Shown here one piece after another: positions 7,795-16,982 of a stretch of DNA of 64,000 nt (positions are counted from its first letter, which is position 1; every line of letters starts with the position of its first letter). The DNA lies in the NCBI RefSeq assembly GCF_021044625.1, contig NZ_CP087999.1:4671001-4735000 (forward strand), in the 5' to 3' direction. Under the pieces are notes generated by a model, which was given only the letters and a program-made list of their open reading frames with translations, ran no database searches and had not been told where the DNA came from. The position numbers were made by a program, and so were the translations under genes. Source of the DNA: Geomonas sp. RF6. GTDB lineage: Bacteria; Desulfobacterota; Desulfuromonadia; Geobacterales; Geobacteraceae.

Positions 7795-8563
7795 TGATAC
7801 GCTCCTCCATGATCCCTATCAGCTTCGAGAAAAACAGCGTGATGATGAGGTATATCAGCGCTATCACCGTGTAGGTTTCGAAATAGGTGAACGATTCGGA
7901 GGCGAACTCCCGCCCGCGGCGCAGGAGATCGGCGACCGCGAGGATGGAGACGAGGGACGAGTCCTTCAAGAGTGCGATGAACTCGTTCCCCACCGGCGGC
8001 AGGACGACCTTGAAGGCCTGCGGGACGATGACGTGGTACATCGCCTGCCCGCGGCTCATGCCGAGGGTGAGAGCTGCCTCCATCTGCCCTTTCGGTATCG
8101 ACTGGATCCCTGCGCGGAAGACCTCCCCCATGTAGGCGCCGTAGCAGATCGCCATGGCGATGATGGCGGAGAGCATGTCCGGGACCTTCACGATGCGGCC
8201 GAGAGCGTAGTAGATGTAGAAGATCTGGACAAGGAGCGGGATGCCGCGGATGACCTCAACGTACAGAGAAGCGATTCCGTTGATGATCGGGTTGTGGGCG
8301 ACGCGCCCAAGCCCCGCGATGAGGCCGATGACGAGTGCCAGGAGGATCGCCCCGACCGTAACCTTGAAGGTGACGACGATGCCGTCGGGAACGAACTTGA
8401 GGATGGTGAGATACGGGTCCGGTATGTAGTAGACCAGCCAGCCAAGGAGAGCGATCGCCCCGAAAAAGGCGATGCGCCATGCAGTGAAGAGCCCCATGTC
8501 CTTCTTGGTGGGGATGGCGGCTCCGTCACCCACCTCGATGCGTTTCTTTCCGTTTTCTAACAT
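7781..8563 (-). CDS. Polar amino-acid ABC transporter permease
   Basis: A 260-residue inner-membrane permease with several hydrophobic segments ([62 protein letters not shown]). It has the HEAT-family signature typical of GlnP/HisM ([57 protein letters not shown]). ATG 8563 is preferred over the TTG just before it. It is likely a homodimer with the downstream ATPase, fed by the binding protein encoded upstream. The N-terminal 25 residues are longer than usual and polar. Confidence 0.94.
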   Translation of the reverse strand: MLENGKKRIEVGDGAAIPTKKDMGLFTAWRIAFFGAIALLGWLVYYIPDPYLTILKFVPDGIVVTFKVTVGAILLALVIGLIAGLGRVAHNPIINGIASLYVEVIRGIPLLVQIFYIYYALGRIVKVPDMLSAIIAMAICYGAYMGEVFRAGIQSIPKGQMEAALTLGMSRGQAMYHVIVPQAFKVVLPPVGNEFIALLKDSSLVSILAVADLLRRGREFASESFTYFETYTVIALIYLIITLFFSKLIGIMEERINAGR

Positions 8564-8589
8564 CAAATAAAATCCTTCATGCGCATTAC

Positions 8590-8698
8590 TCAGTACAGTC
8601 CCTCCCCTTGCGGGGGGAGGTGAGGGTGTGGAGGAAGACCGCCAGCGGCGGCTTCACACGCCCGCTGCCCCCCTCCCGAGGGAGGGGGGGCAGGACGA
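8590..8698. repeat. GC-rich hairpin repeat inside the amino-acid transporter operon
   Basis: CCCTCCCCTTGCGGGGGGAGG and CCCCCCTCCCGAGGGAGGGGGG are two strong hairpins between the binding-protein stop and the permease start. They may act as a processing or stabilising structure that lets the binding protein be made in excess, which is known for such operons (inference). Confidence 0.5.
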
Positions 8699-8700
8699 AA

Positions 8701-9444
8701 CTATTTCAGCCACTTCTTCTTGAGCTGCTGGTCGATCTTCTTCGCCTTCACAGCCGTGATCCCCTTGTTGAGCAGGGCCACGACGTCCTTGTTCCCCTTC
8801 TTCACGCAGATGCCGTACGCTTCCTTGGTGAAGGCCTTCCCGGCGATCTTGAACTTCTCCTTGTACTCCTTCTTCTGGAGAGCATAGATGATCGCGGTCG
8901 GCTCGTCGCAGACGACCCCCTGGATGCGGCCTGCTGCCATGTCTTCGAAGGCAAGACCGATCTCGTCATAGGTCTTCAGCTCGAGCCCTGCCACCTTCTT
9001 TACCTCGAAAGCACCGGTGGTCCCGATCTGGGCGCCGACCTTCTTCCCCTTCATGTCGGCGAGCTTCGCAGCCTTGTCGGTCTTAGGCACGACGAGGATC
9101 TGGCCGGCATCGATATACGGCAGGGAGAAGTCGTACTTCTTCTGGCGCTCGGGGGTGATGGTTACGGAGGAGATAACGGCGTCGTACTGGCCGGAGTCGA
9201 GGCCGGCAAAGATCCCGTCCCATGCGGTGTTCTTGAAGACGACGTTGAAACCGGCCTCCTTGGCGGCAGCCTTCAGGAAATCGATGTCGTAGCCAACGAT
9301 GTTCTTGTTGGCATCCACCATCTCCATCGGGGGCCAGGTGGCATCGGTAGCCACGGTCAACGTCCGTGGAGCAGCGAGCGCGGTAGCCGCAAGGCACAGG
9401 GAAAGGGTCAGCACAGGCAACAGCAGACGCAGCAGTTTTTTCAT
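8701..9444 (-). CDS. Polar amino-acid ABC transporter periplasmic binding protein
   Basis: A 247-residue type II binding protein. Signal peptide MKKLLRLLLPVLTLSLCLAA...ALA; mature protein begins APRTLTVATDATWPPME. Conserved segments are VGYDIDFLKAAAKEAGF, DAVISSVTITPERQKKYDFS, GKKVGAQIGTTGAFEV and AGRIQGVVCDEPTA. The R in TPERQ and the D in VVCDEPTA are the usual contacts for the alpha-amino and carboxyl groups. GGAGG precedes ATG 9444. It is the first gene of the operon with the permease and ATPase. Ligand is a polar or basic amino acid; glutamine, arginine and others cannot be told apart by eye. Confidence 0.94.
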   Translation of the reverse strand: MKKLLRLLLPVLTLSLCLAATALAAPRTLTVATDATWPPMEMVDANKNIVGYDIDFLKAAAKEAGFNVVFKNTAWDGIFAGLDSGQYDAVISSVTITPERQKKYDFSLPYIDAGQILVVPKTDKAAKLADMKGKKVGAQIGTTGAFEVKKVAGLELKTYDEIGLAFEDMAAGRIQGVVCDEPTAIIYALQKKEYKEKFKIAGKAFTKEAYGICVKKGNKDVVALLNKGITAVKAKKIDQQLKKKWLK

Positions 9445-9839
9445 TTGAAGGCCTCCATTCTCATTTTAATAAACAATTGTTTTAGCCACCGGAACGGCCT
9501 TACTTGTAAACAGATTTTCTATCGATGTCAATAGCTTTGGTATGACCATTTGCTTTTTATTTGCATTTCTCCCTGGAAATGGGCCACAATGACTCACCCT
9601 TCGTCATCACTCCCTTTTTGATCCATAGGTTGGCCGTTTCCGTTCCCAAAGGTAATACTTTTTCTGACCATCGGGTGTCTTTCTTTATTCTTCACCTGAA
9701 GGGCAGATCTGTGGGATGCGGCTGGCAAACTCGCATGACGTGGATCGATCCCGGGAGCGCTCCTTGTGGCCCCCAATATTTGCAGGTCCACCGTGGCAAG
9801 GAGCCTTGAAAATCTTTGGGCGAAGGGATGGAGTCTACT
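9445..9839. other. Intergenic region between divergent amino-acid transporter and EamA genes
   Basis: About 395 bp, more AT-rich than its surroundings, especially 9450-9570 and 9600-9690. It must hold the promoters for both directions. I see no convincing -35/-10 pair, RNA structure or small gene. Confidence 0.4.
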
Positions 9840-10745
9840 ATGATGAAAAAAGGGATGGCAGTCGTCCTCCTCTTGATCACCACCTTCTTCTGGGGGGTCA
9901 CCTTCACAGTCGTCAAGGATGCGGTAGCCAAAGTAGATGTATTCGTTTTCCTCTCCCAGCGCTTCTTCCTCGCCTTCATCCTCCTGGTTTGCCTCTGCCT
10001 CATCAAGAAGAGGCCGGTAAACCCGGCGACCGTTCGAGACGGGGCGCTCCTCGGCGTCTTCCTCTTCATGGCCTTCGCTTTCCAGACCATCGCGCTTCTT
10101 TTCACGAGCGCCACCAACACCGCGTTCCTTACCGGCCTCAATGTCGTACTGGTGCCCCTTCTGGGGGCGATCTGCTTCAGGCACTCCATCTCCCTCCCCG
10201 TGGGGCTCGGCGTGTCGCTCGCGACCGTCGGCCTCTTTCTCCTTTGCACCGACGGGAAAGGGATGAACTTTAACCCGGGCGATCTCCTGGCCGCAGTCTG
10301 CGCGGTCTGCGTCGCGCTCCATCTTCTGTGCACCAGCCGCTTTGCGCGCAAGGGAGGAACCGACGTCCTGTGGCTCACCGCGATGCAGATCGGCACCGTC
10401 TTTTTCCTGAGCTTCGTGGTGGCGCTCTGGCGCGGCCAGCCGGTACTCGTGCTGCAGGAAGGGACCGGGTGGGCTGTCGGCGTCTGCGCGATCTTTGCCA
10501 CCGTCTTCGCCTTCCTGGTGCAGACCTCCATGCAGCGCGTGCTGAGCCCGGCGCACACGGCTCTCATCTTTTGCTGCGAGCCCGTTTTCGGCGCCCTTTA
10601 CGCCTTCAAGGTGGGGAAGGAATCGCTCGGGAGCTACGGCTTCCTGGGCGCAGGCCTTATCGTTACCAGCATGCTCGTCTCCGAGCTCTTGCCGGCAAAA
10701 GTCTCTGCACCTTTTCCCATCGTCGTCGAAGAGGCCGCCGACTAA
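9840..10745 (+). CDS. EamA/DMT-superfamily transporter
   Basis: A 301-residue inner-membrane protein with ten predicted hydrophobic helices in two EamA repeats. The first begins AVVLLLITTFFWGVTFTVVKDAV, and the second follows the cytoplasmic stretch near residue 150 (GDLLAAVCAVCVALHLLCTSRFA). C-terminal helices include SPAHTALIFCCEPVFGALYA, a typical DMT motif. Members export amino acids, sugars or other metabolites; the substrate here is unknown. Start: ATG 9840 has GGAG about 8 bp upstream, and other in-frame ATGs at 9828 and 9843 remain possible. The next gene, threonine aldolase, begins 39 bp downstream on the same strand, so co-transcription and a role in amino-acid efflux are plausible. 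Confidence 0.85.
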   Translation: MMKKGMAVVLLLITTFFWGVTFTVVKDAVAKVDVFVFLSQRFFLAFILLVCLCLIKKRPVNPATVRDGALLGVFLFMAFAFQTIALLFTSATNTAFLTGLNVVLVPLLGAICFRHSISLPVGLGVSLATVGLFLLCTDGKGMNFNPGDLLAAVCAVCVALHLLCTSRFARKGGTDVLWLTAMQIGTVFFLSFVVALWRGQPVLVLQEGTGWAVGVCAIFATVFAFLVQTSMQRVLSPAHTALIFCCEPVFGALYAFKVGKESLGSYGFLGAGLIVTSMLVSELLPAKVSAPFPIVVEEAAD

Positions 10746-10784
10746 CCAGAGCTGCACCTAGCAGCGGAAAGGAATTCCCGTCGC

Positions 10785-11858
10785 ATGACCGTTACCAGCA
10801 CCCACCCTACCCGTTTTCAATTTGCCAGCGACAACTACGCCGGAGTCTGCCCGGAGGCATGGGAGGCGATGGCCGAGGCAAATCGCGGCTACGCCTCCTC
10901 CTACGGCGAGGACCCCTGGACCGCGCGCGCCTCCGAGCGCCTGCGCGAGATCTTCGAGACGGACTGCGAGGTCTTCTTCGTCTTCAACGGCACCGCCGCG
11001 AACTCCCTTGCTCTCGCCTCGCTTTGCCAGTCGTACCACAGTATCATCTGCCACGAAATGGCGCACATAGAGACGGACGAGTGCGGTGCCGCGGAATTCT
11101 TCAGTAACGGCACGAAGGTACTGCTCGTGCGCGGGGACAACGGGAAGGTCGACCCGGCCGAGGTGGTGCACGCCGTGAAGCGCCGCTCCGACATCCACTA
11201 TCCGAAGCCGAAGGTGCTGAGCCTCACGCAGGCGACAGAGCTTGGGACTGTCTACTCCGTGGACGAGTTGCAGGCGATAGCGGAACTGGCCCGCAGGCAC
11301 AAGCTGCGCATCCACATGGACGGGGCCCGCTTCTCCAACGCGGTCGCCTCCCTCGGAGTCGCCCCGAAAGAAATCACCTGGAAGGCCGGCGTCGACGTCC
11401 TCTGCTTCGGCGGGACAAAGAACGGGTTTGCCATCGGTGAGGCGGTCGTCTTCTTCAACAAGGAGCTCGCCTACGAGTTCGAGTATCGCTGCAAGCAGGC
11501 GGGGCAACTCGCCTCCAAAATGCGTTTTTTGACGGCACCATGGGTGGGGATGCTGGAAAACGACATGTGGCTGACCCGCGCGGGGAACGCCAACCGGTGC
11601 GCCCGCCTCCTGGAGAGCCAGCTCAGGTCGATCGATGGCGTCGATGTCATGTATCCGAGCCAGGCCAACGCCGTTTTTGTCGACCTCCCGCCGCAGCTGG
11701 CCGAGATGCTGCGGGAAATGGGATGGCACTTCTATACCTTTATCGGCTCGGGCGGCGCCCGCTTCATGTGCTCCTGGGAGACTACTGAAGCTGATGTGGA
11801 CGCACTGGTCAAAGACATCCAGGCAGCAAGCGCACAATTGAAAGGGGAAAAAGCATGA
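10785..11858 (+). CDS. ltaE: Low-specificity L-threonine aldolase
   Basis: A 357-residue PLP enzyme of the beta-eliminating lyase / threonine aldolase fold that cleaves threonine to glycine and acetaldehyde. Visible features are the N-terminal SDNYAGVCPEAW, the cofactor loop FNGTAANSLAL, the conserved HIETDECGA, the PLP-phosphate Asp in HMDGARFSNA (Asp179), and the Schiff-base lysine in CFGGTKNG (Lys212). It fits the cytoplasmic tetramer family in length. AAAGGA precedes ATG 10785. It is followed with a 4-bp ATGA overlap by a small secreted protein gene and preceded by a DMT transporter. It probably links threonine use to glycine supply. Confidence 0.9.
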   Translation: MTVTSTHPTRFQFASDNYAGVCPEAWEAMAEANRGYASSYGEDPWTARASERLREIFETDCEVFFVFNGTAANSLALASLCQSYHSIICHEMAHIETDECGAAEFFSNGTKVLLVRGDNGKVDPAEVVHAVKRRSDIHYPKPKVLSLTQATELGTVYSVDELQAIAELARRHKLRIHMDGARFSNAVASLGVAPKEITWKAGVDVLCFGGTKNGFAIGEAVVFFNKELAYEFEYRCKQAGQLASKMRFLTAPWVGMLENDMWLTRAGNANRCARLLESQLRSIDGVDVMYPSQANAVFVDLPPQLAEMLREMGWHFYTFIGSGGARFMCSWETTEADVDALVKDIQAASAQLKGEKA

Positions 11859-12418
11859 AGCGCAGCATCGTACTCACCGCACTACTGATCGTTCTCACCT
11901 CCGCATCCGCACAGGCCGCCGAACCGGCACCGGCGGAGACGGCACAATCCCTCTACCTCCAGGCCGGGAAGGCTGAGCGGCAGGACCAGCAGGCCAAGGC
12001 AAAAGAGCTGTACGAAGCGATCATCGACCGCTTCCCCACCAGCGATCTCGCGCTGAACGCGAACGACCGCCTTCTCGAGCTGATGAGGGGAACGACGACC
12101 GCCCCGTCGACGAAGCCGACCCCGCCCCCCCCTGCTGACCCGAAGGCAAAAGCGCGGGAACTGCTGGCGCTGAAGAAAAAGGCGGCCGACATCCAGGACA
12201 AAGAGTGGCGTCGTCTCTCCATCGCCTTTTTCAACCGTTACGACCACAGGTACAACCGCAGCGAATTGAGGGAAAACGAGCAGCAGTGGGACAAGCTCGC
12301 CGAGGAAAAAGTAAGGGAAGAGCTCGGGATGGGGAGTGCGGAAATCAACGCACGGTTCGAGGAAGCATGCCACAAGCTCGGCATCACCGGCACCTGCGAT
12401 GAGAAGGCGCTGAAGTAA
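11855..12418 (+). CDS. Secreted TPR-like protein of unknown function
   Basis: 187 residues. The signal peptide (MKRSIVLTALLIVLTSASAQA) is followed by a single tetratricopeptide-like helix pair (AQSLYLQAGKAERQDQQAKAKELYEAIIDRFPTS broken at the usual positions). A proline/threonine linker comes next (near residues 85-95), then a charged helical C-terminus with two cysteines (EACHKLGITGTCDE). It is periplasmic. Its ATG overlaps the ltaE stop (ATGA), so translation is coupled to the aldolase, although no functional link is evident. I recognise no named family. Confidence 0.75.
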   Translation: MKRSIVLTALLIVLTSASAQAAEPAPAETAQSLYLQAGKAERQDQQAKAKELYEAIIDRFPTSDLALNANDRLLELMRGTTTAPSTKPTPPPPADPKAKARELLALKKKAADIQDKEWRRLSIAFFNRYDHRYNRSELRENEQQWDKLAEEKVREELGMGSAEINARFEEACHKLGITGTCDEKALK

Positions 12419-12470
12419 CGCAGGATCGGCAGCTTACGCTGCAGCAGATAAAGTATTGCAGGAAGAGATG

Positions 12471-12500
12471 AAGGCCAGGTACCCACCTGGCCTTTTTTTT
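12471..12500 (+). terminator. Intrinsic terminator of the ltaE operon
   Basis: GGCCAGGT-ACCC-ACCTGGCC followed by T8, about 55 bp past the last stop codon. Confidence 0.9.
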
Positions 12501-12501
12501 G

Positions 12502-12592
12502 TCGGGCGGGATGAGCCGCAGGCTTTCCCGGCGCCCCCTCCTTCATGCGGCACCAGGATGCCGGAAACGCTCCGCTTATTCCGGCCTACAAC
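12502..12592. repeat. REP-like inverted pair (family A)
   Basis: Forward unit with GGGATGAGCCGCAGGCTTTC (12506-) and inverted unit GCCGGAAACGCTCCGCTTAT ending in CCGGCCTACA. It lies between two convergent genes. Confidence 0.8.
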
Positions 12593-12613
12593 ACGTCAAC
12601 ATTCCGCCGAGCT

Positions 12614-13201
12614 CTATGGAAAGGGGTACTCCATGTAGGCTGCCGTCCCTTGCGCGACTTCTTTCCCGAAAAGGGAGGCGACGACGTGGAGGCTCATGTC
12701 TATTCCCGCGCTGATTCCGGCTGAGGTCACCACCTTCCCTTCATCCACAAAGCGTGCGTCACGCAAGACCTCGCTTTCGGGAGCTATCTCGGCGAGGAGC
12801 CCGAAAGCACTGTGATGGGTGGTGCATCGCAGCCCGTTCAGAAGACCCGCCTTCCCGAGGAGCAGTGCCCCGGTACAGACCGAAAGCACCCTCTCGGCCC
12901 CCTGTGCCGATGTGACGATCCAGGAGAGGACCTCGTTGTCGTGCAGGAGGGGACGCGTCCCGCTGCCACCAGGGATGATCAGAATGTCCGGCACCGGCGC
13001 CTCCCCGAGGGCGTAGTGCGGGATCACCGACAGCCCGTTTCGGGCTCGTACCTCCCTCTTCTCTCCCGACACGGTGAAGATCTCCATAAGACCATATCCA
13101 TTCACTTCATTGGTGACGGAAAAGACTTCGAACGGACCGGCAAAGTCCAGAACCTCCACATCATCGATTATGAGAATGGCTACCCTCTTTTTCTCTACCA
13201 C
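12614..13201 (-). CDS. DJ-1/PfpI (GATase1-like) family protein
   Basis: A 195-residue alpha/beta protein. GTG 13201 is taken as start because AGGAGGAG lies just upstream; an upstream extension of 42 codons has no such site. The fold is shown by VAILIIDDVEVLDFAGPFEVF, PDILIIPGGSGTRPLL and the nucleophile-elbow region RVLSVCTGALLLGKAGLLNG, in which the Cys of SVCTGA is the reactive residue. TTHHSAF and VTSAGISAGIDMSLHVV follow, as in the GlxA/AraC N-terminal amidotransferase-like group. There is no C-terminal AraC DNA-binding domain. Related enzymes include isonitrile hydratase (InhA) and glyoxalase III types; the substrate cannot be assigned. It is divergent from the SDR gene. Confidence 0.82.
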   Translation of the reverse strand: MVEKKRVAILIIDDVEVLDFAGPFEVFSVTNEVNGYGLMEIFTVSGEKREVRARNGLSVIPHYALGEAPVPDILIIPGGSGTRPLLHDNEVLSWIVTSAQGAERVLSVCTGALLLGKAGLLNGLRCTTHHSAFGLLAEIAPESEVLRDARFVDEGKVVTSAGISAGIDMSLHVVASLFGKEVAQGTAAYMEYPFP

Positions 13202-13344
13202 GGCTCCTCCTGATCCTCGGAATGAATGGACGCCAACATTACCACCGCACGGACGGCATGTCCACCGCTTGTACCGGCGACCGGACCTCGCGATGCTATA
13301 CTCCTGGTGGATTGAAGGACATCTCATCTTCGGGAGGAGCTCTT

Positions 13345-14304
13345 ATGGCAAAGATTCGCGATATGGCAGTCGTCGTCACCGGAGCATCGAGCGGCATCGG
13401 CAGAGCGGTCGCCCTCCATGTCGCTGCGAAGGGGGGTACGGTCTGGCTCGTTGCCCGAAACAGAAAGTCGTTGCAGGTAGTAGCCAACGAATGCCGCAGC
13501 AAGGGGGGGATGGCAGTAGAACTGCCGGCCGACGTCACCCACGCCGAACAGATGCACGACGTGGCCCGACGGATGGTGGAATACTGCGGTCGCATCGACG
13601 TCTGGATCAATAATGCCGCTGTCTTCATCATGGGACGACTGGAGGAAATCCCCTCCCAGGCGGTACGGCGGGTGCTGGATGTCGATCTCCTCGGCTACTT
13701 CCACGGGGCACAGGCCGCCATCTCGGTCTTCCGGGAGCAGGGTCACGGCCTCCTCATCAACATCGGCTCCGTTGCAGGGCTGAGCGGCCAGCCATTCGCA
13801 GCCCCTTACGTCGCCGCCAAAGCCGGGATCGAGGGTCTGTCAAAGTCGTTGCGCATGGAGCTAAGGGACGTGCCGGGGATCCGGGTATGCACCATGCGCT
13901 TTCCCTCCATCGATACTCCGCTTTTTGGGCACGCCGCGAACTATACCGGACTCGAAGTGCGACCGCTTAAACCGGTTCTCGCGGCTGAAGCCGCCGCACG
14001 AGCCGTATTGCGGCTGATCCGGCACCCAAGAAACAGCGCCTATCTCGGCTGCAGAGCCCCTCTCCTCACGCGGATAGCAATGATGCCGGGAATCGGAGAA
14101 AAAATAATGGCGACCAAGGTAGACCGGGAACAGTTGGGTCCGGAGCAGGCGGCAACGCACGATGGGAACCTTTATCATCCGCCGGATGACAATTCCGTGT
14201 CGGGTGGATGGAGGGGTGGCAAAGCGCCCGCCCGCGGGATAGCTCTTGCCTCGGCCGCACTGGTTCTCGGGTTTTTCGCCGCGAGGCGCATGGCGCGGGC
14301 ATGA
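13345..14304 (+). CDS. Short-chain dehydrogenase/reductase with C-terminal membrane anchor
   Basis: A 319-residue protein; ATG 13345 follows GGGAGGAG. Rossmann motif VVVTGASSGIGRAVALHV, NNA motif (WINNAAVFIMGRL), catalytic Ser in NIGSVAGLSGQ, and Tyr/Lys in APYVAAKAGIEGL are all intact, so it should be an active NAD(P)-dependent oxidoreductase. Beyond the SDR core there is a polar linker and a final hydrophobic helix (GIALASAALVLGFFAARRMARA) that probably anchors it to the membrane. An alpha/beta hydrolase gene starts 55 bp downstream, so the two may form an operon acting on one hydrophobic substrate (inference). Confidence 0.86.
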   Translation: MAKIRDMAVVVTGASSGIGRAVALHVAAKGGTVWLVARNRKSLQVVANECRSKGGMAVELPADVTHAEQMHDVARRMVEYCGRIDVWINNAAVFIMGRLEEIPSQAVRRVLDVDLLGYFHGAQAAISVFREQGHGLLINIGSVAGLSGQPFAAPYVAAKAGIEGLSKSLRMELRDVPGIRVCTMRFPSIDTPLFGHAANYTGLEVRPLKPVLAAEAAARAVLRLIRHPRNSAYLGCRAPLLTRIAMMPGIGEKIMATKVDREQLGPEQAATHDGNLYHPPDDNSVSGGWRGGKAPARGIALASAALVLGFFAARRMARA

Positions 14305-14359
14305 CGGCGATAACGCGAGCTCAAGAAATGGCGCCCTCGCGCCGGACGGCGGAGCAGGG

Positions 14360-15151
14360 ATGATTCCCACGCCCCAACACAGCGACAAAAAGGCGGACTT
14401 GGTCGATGACTGTACCGAGACGTCGTGCGGCACTATCTACGCCCGGCGCGGCGGGATCGATCTGGCGGGAACGCCCGTCATCCTCGTGCACGGGCTGGTA
14501 GTCACCAGCCGCTACATGATCCCGCTCGCGTCGCGCCTCGCGGCGTACTTCCCCGTCTACGCTCTCGACCTCCCCGGCTACGGCAATAGTTCCAAGCCGG
14601 CTCTCCCTTCAGGGATGACAGAGTTGGCTGACGCCATCGAGGCGTGGTTGGAGGCAAAGCGATTCTCCCGTGTCCACCTGGTCGGCAACTCCATGGGGTG
14701 CCAGGTCATCGCCGACTTTGCCACCCGCTTCCCGTCCCGCGTCGACCGCATCGTTTTCCTCGGGCCGACAGTCGACCCGCACGCACGCTCCTTCTGGCGT
14801 CAACTCTGGCGGCAAATGGAAAACGCGCTTTACCAGAAGCCTCTCCTGCCGGTCATCGCTGCCGACTACTCTACCGTCGGCTTCAGGCGCTCCGTCGCCA
14901 TTACCGCCATCACCCTCAACGACAGAGAAGAGGAGAAACTCCCCCGCATCCCTGTCCCCGTCCTGGTTGTAAGAGGTTCTCGCGACCCGGTCTGCCCCCA
15001 GAGATGGGCAGAGGAAGCGGTGCGCCTCCTCCCCCGCGGGGAGCTGCGCATTATCCCCGGCGGGCAGCATGTCCTCAACTTCAGCATGCCTCGGGAGGTC
15101 GTACGCGTGATGCTCCCCTTCCTTCATGCTGAGGCTGACATCTTTTCCTGA
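14360..15151 (+). CDS. Alpha/beta-fold hydrolase
   Basis: A 263-residue hydrolase. Oxyanion motif ILVHGLVVTSRYM, nucleophile elbow LVGNSMGCQV (Ser), acid in VVRGSRDPVCP (Asp) and base in IIPGGQHVLNFS (His) give a complete catalytic triad. A lid region containing two Trp and helix-forming residues lies near residues 150-185. ATG 14360 is preceded by GGAGCAGGG; an upstream in-frame extension overlapping the SDR 3' end is less likely. Probably cytoplasmic; the substrate (ester, lactone or C-C bond) is unknown. Likely co-transcribed with the SDR gene. Confidence 0.83.
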   Translation: MIPTPQHSDKKADLVDDCTETSCGTIYARRGGIDLAGTPVILVHGLVVTSRYMIPLASRLAAYFPVYALDLPGYGNSSKPALPSGMTELADAIEAWLEAKRFSRVHLVGNSMGCQVIADFATRFPSRVDRIVFLGPTVDPHARSFWRQLWRQMENALYQKPLLPVIAADYSTVGFRRSVAITAITLNDREEEKLPRIPVPVLVVRGSRDPVCPQRWAEEAVRLLPRGELRIIPGGQHVLNFSMPREVVRVMLPFLHAEADIFS

Positions 15152-15241
15152 ACTCCCACTCATACTTCTTGACCACATATAGTTTTTATCATATATTCAA
15201 CAACAACTATACCCACCATTCATGCTGAAGAAGGAGGCACC

Positions 15242-16924
15242 ATGCAAGAGCGTATCGTGGTCATCGGCGCAAACGCCGCCGGGGCGAAGGCAGCCGCCAA
15301 GGCGAAACGAATAAACCCTTCCGCTCAGGTCACAGTTGTCGACCGCGGAAGCTTCATATCGTATGGCGCCTGCGGCATTCCCTACTACATCTCCGACACG
15401 GTCGCGGACGTGAAGGATCTGATGTCGACCCCGGTGGGGGTCGTCCGCGACGTCCCCTTCTTCAGGAAGGTGAAGGGGGTCGAGGTCCTCATCAGGACCG
15501 AAGCGATCGGGGTGGAGCGCCAGAAAAAGCTGGTGCACCTTGTCGAGCTGGAAAGCGGGCGAACCTTCACCCTCCCCTACGACACACTCATCCTGGCGAC
15601 CGGCAGTTCCCCCCTCGTCCCTCCCCTTTCCGGTCTTGACCTCTCAGGGATCGTCACGGTGAAGTCGATAGAGGACGCGCAGCGCCTGAAGGAATTGGCA
15701 CAACCGGGGAAGCGGGCCTGCGTTGTAGGGGGGGGACTGATCGGGCTGGAGACGGCTGAGGCCTTTCAGATGAAGGGGATGGAGGTCACCGTTGTGGAGA
15801 TGCGGGAGCAGCTACTCCCTGGTCTGTTCGATCCCGAGATGGCCTATCTGGTGGAGAAGAAACTCCGTCAAAGCGGCGTGGAGGTACATACATCCTGCAG
15901 CCTCACGGGGTTCACCGGAAAGGGAAGCGTTGCCTCCGTTCTCACCAGCACGGGTGAAATCCCCACTGACCTGGTCGTACTGTCCCTTGGGGTGAAGCCG
16001 AACGGCGAGCTCGCACAGGGGGCAGGGCTGGAGACGGGTGTGAAAGGTGCGATAGCGGTCGACGACCATATGCGCACCAGCGATCCCGACATCTATGCCT
16101 GCGGAGATTGCTGCGAATGCACCCACCTCGTGACAGGAAAAAAGGTCTATCTCCCACTCGGCAGCACTGCCAACAAACAGGGGCGGGTGGCGGGGATCAA
16201 CGCAGCTGGGGGTGACGCCAGGTTTCAAGGAGTGATCGGCACGGGCATCATCAGGGTGTTGAGCATAAATGCCGGCAGGACAGGACTGACCGAGGCGCAG
16301 GCCAGGGCGGAAGGGTACGAGGTGGCGACGGTCCTCTCCCCTGCCCCGGATCGCGCACACTTCTTTCCCGGTGCCAAGCCAATAGCTTTGAAGCTGGTAG
16401 CCGATCGCGGCACCGGCAGGCTCCTGGGGCTGCAGGCGGTCGGTGAAGGGGCCGTCGACAAGAGGGTCGACGCGGCGGCCACCGCCATCACCTTCAGGGC
16501 CACGGCGGAACAGATCTCGCAGCTCGATCTGGCCTACGCTCCACCGTACTCCGCCGCGATGGACAACCTCATCGTTGCCGCCGATATCCTGAAGAACAAG
16601 ATAAGCGGGGAGGCCCGCGGCATCTCCCCGATGGAAGTAAAGCGAAAGCTCGACGAGGGGGAGGACTTCGTCCTGCTCGATGTACGCTCTCCGGCGGAAC
16701 ACGCTGAGGTCGCCATAGAGGGTGCGAAGCTCATCCCGCTCGGCATGCTGCGCGAGAAGCTCGACACGCTCCCAAAAGACAAGGAGATCGTCACCTTCTG
16801 CAAGATCAGTCTGAGGGGGTACGAGGCGCAGAAAATACTCGACGCAGCAGGGTTTCCGAGGACGTCCTTCATGGATGGCGGGATCCTTACCTGGCCTTAC
16901 CAGCTCATACGGCCGCAGGGGTAG
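15242..16924 (+). CDS. FAD-dependent CoA-disulfide reductase fused to a rhodanese domain
   Basis: A 560-residue fusion. The N-terminal pyridine nucleotide-disulfide oxidoreductase has the FAD loop VVIGANAAGAKAAAKAK, the single redox cysteine in SYGACGIPYYI (Cys44), the NAD(P)H loop CVVGGGLIGLETAEAF, and the second FAD motif IYACGDCCECTHL. The dimerisation domain follows, then a C-terminal rhodanese (LLDVRSPAEHAEVAIEGAK) whose loop has an intact cysteine (VTFCKISLRGY, Cys520). Such CoADR-Rhd fusions reduce CoA disulfide, CoA persulfide or polysulfide with NADH. Here it probably handles sulfane sulfur or thiol stress. AAGGAGG precedes ATG 15242, and an AT-rich stretch (15177-15210) upstream likely holds the promoter. 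Confidence 0.92.
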   Translation: MQERIVVIGANAAGAKAAAKAKRINPSAQVTVVDRGSFISYGACGIPYYISDTVADVKDLMSTPVGVVRDVPFFRKVKGVEVLIRTEAIGVERQKKLVHLVELESGRTFTLPYDTLILATGSSPLVPPLSGLDLSGIVTVKSIEDAQRLKELAQPGKRACVVGGGLIGLETAEAFQMKGMEVTVVEMREQLLPGLFDPEMAYLVEKKLRQSGVEVHTSCSLTGFTGKGSVASVLTSTGEIPTDLVVLSLGVKPNGELAQGAGLETGVKGAIAVDDHMRTSDPDIYACGDCCECTHLVTGKKVYLPLGSTANKQGRVAGINAAGGDARFQGVIGTGIIRVLSINAGRTGLTEAQARAEGYEVATVLSPAPDRAHFFPGAKPIALKLVADRGTGRLLGLQAVGEGAVDKRVDAAATAITFRATAEQISQLDLAYAPPYSAAMDNLIVAADILKNKISGEARGISPMEVKRKLDEGEDFVLLDVRSPAEHAEVAIEGAKLIPLGMLREKLDTLPKDKEIVTFCKISLRGYEAQKILDAAGFPRTSFMDGGILTWPYQLIRPQG

Positions 16925-16949
16925 CCGGGTGCAGGCTGGGTGACGCAGC

Positions 16950-16978
16950 GCGAGTGGGTGGTGAACGCACCCACTCGC
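16950..16978. terminator. Hairpin between convergent genes, likely terminator
   Basis: GCGAGTGGGT / ACCCACTCGC stem of 10 bp with a 9-nt loop, followed on the plus strand by ACTTTCACTCTCTT. It is a weak U-run, but the stem is strong. Confidence 0.55.
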
Positions 16979-16982
16979 ACTT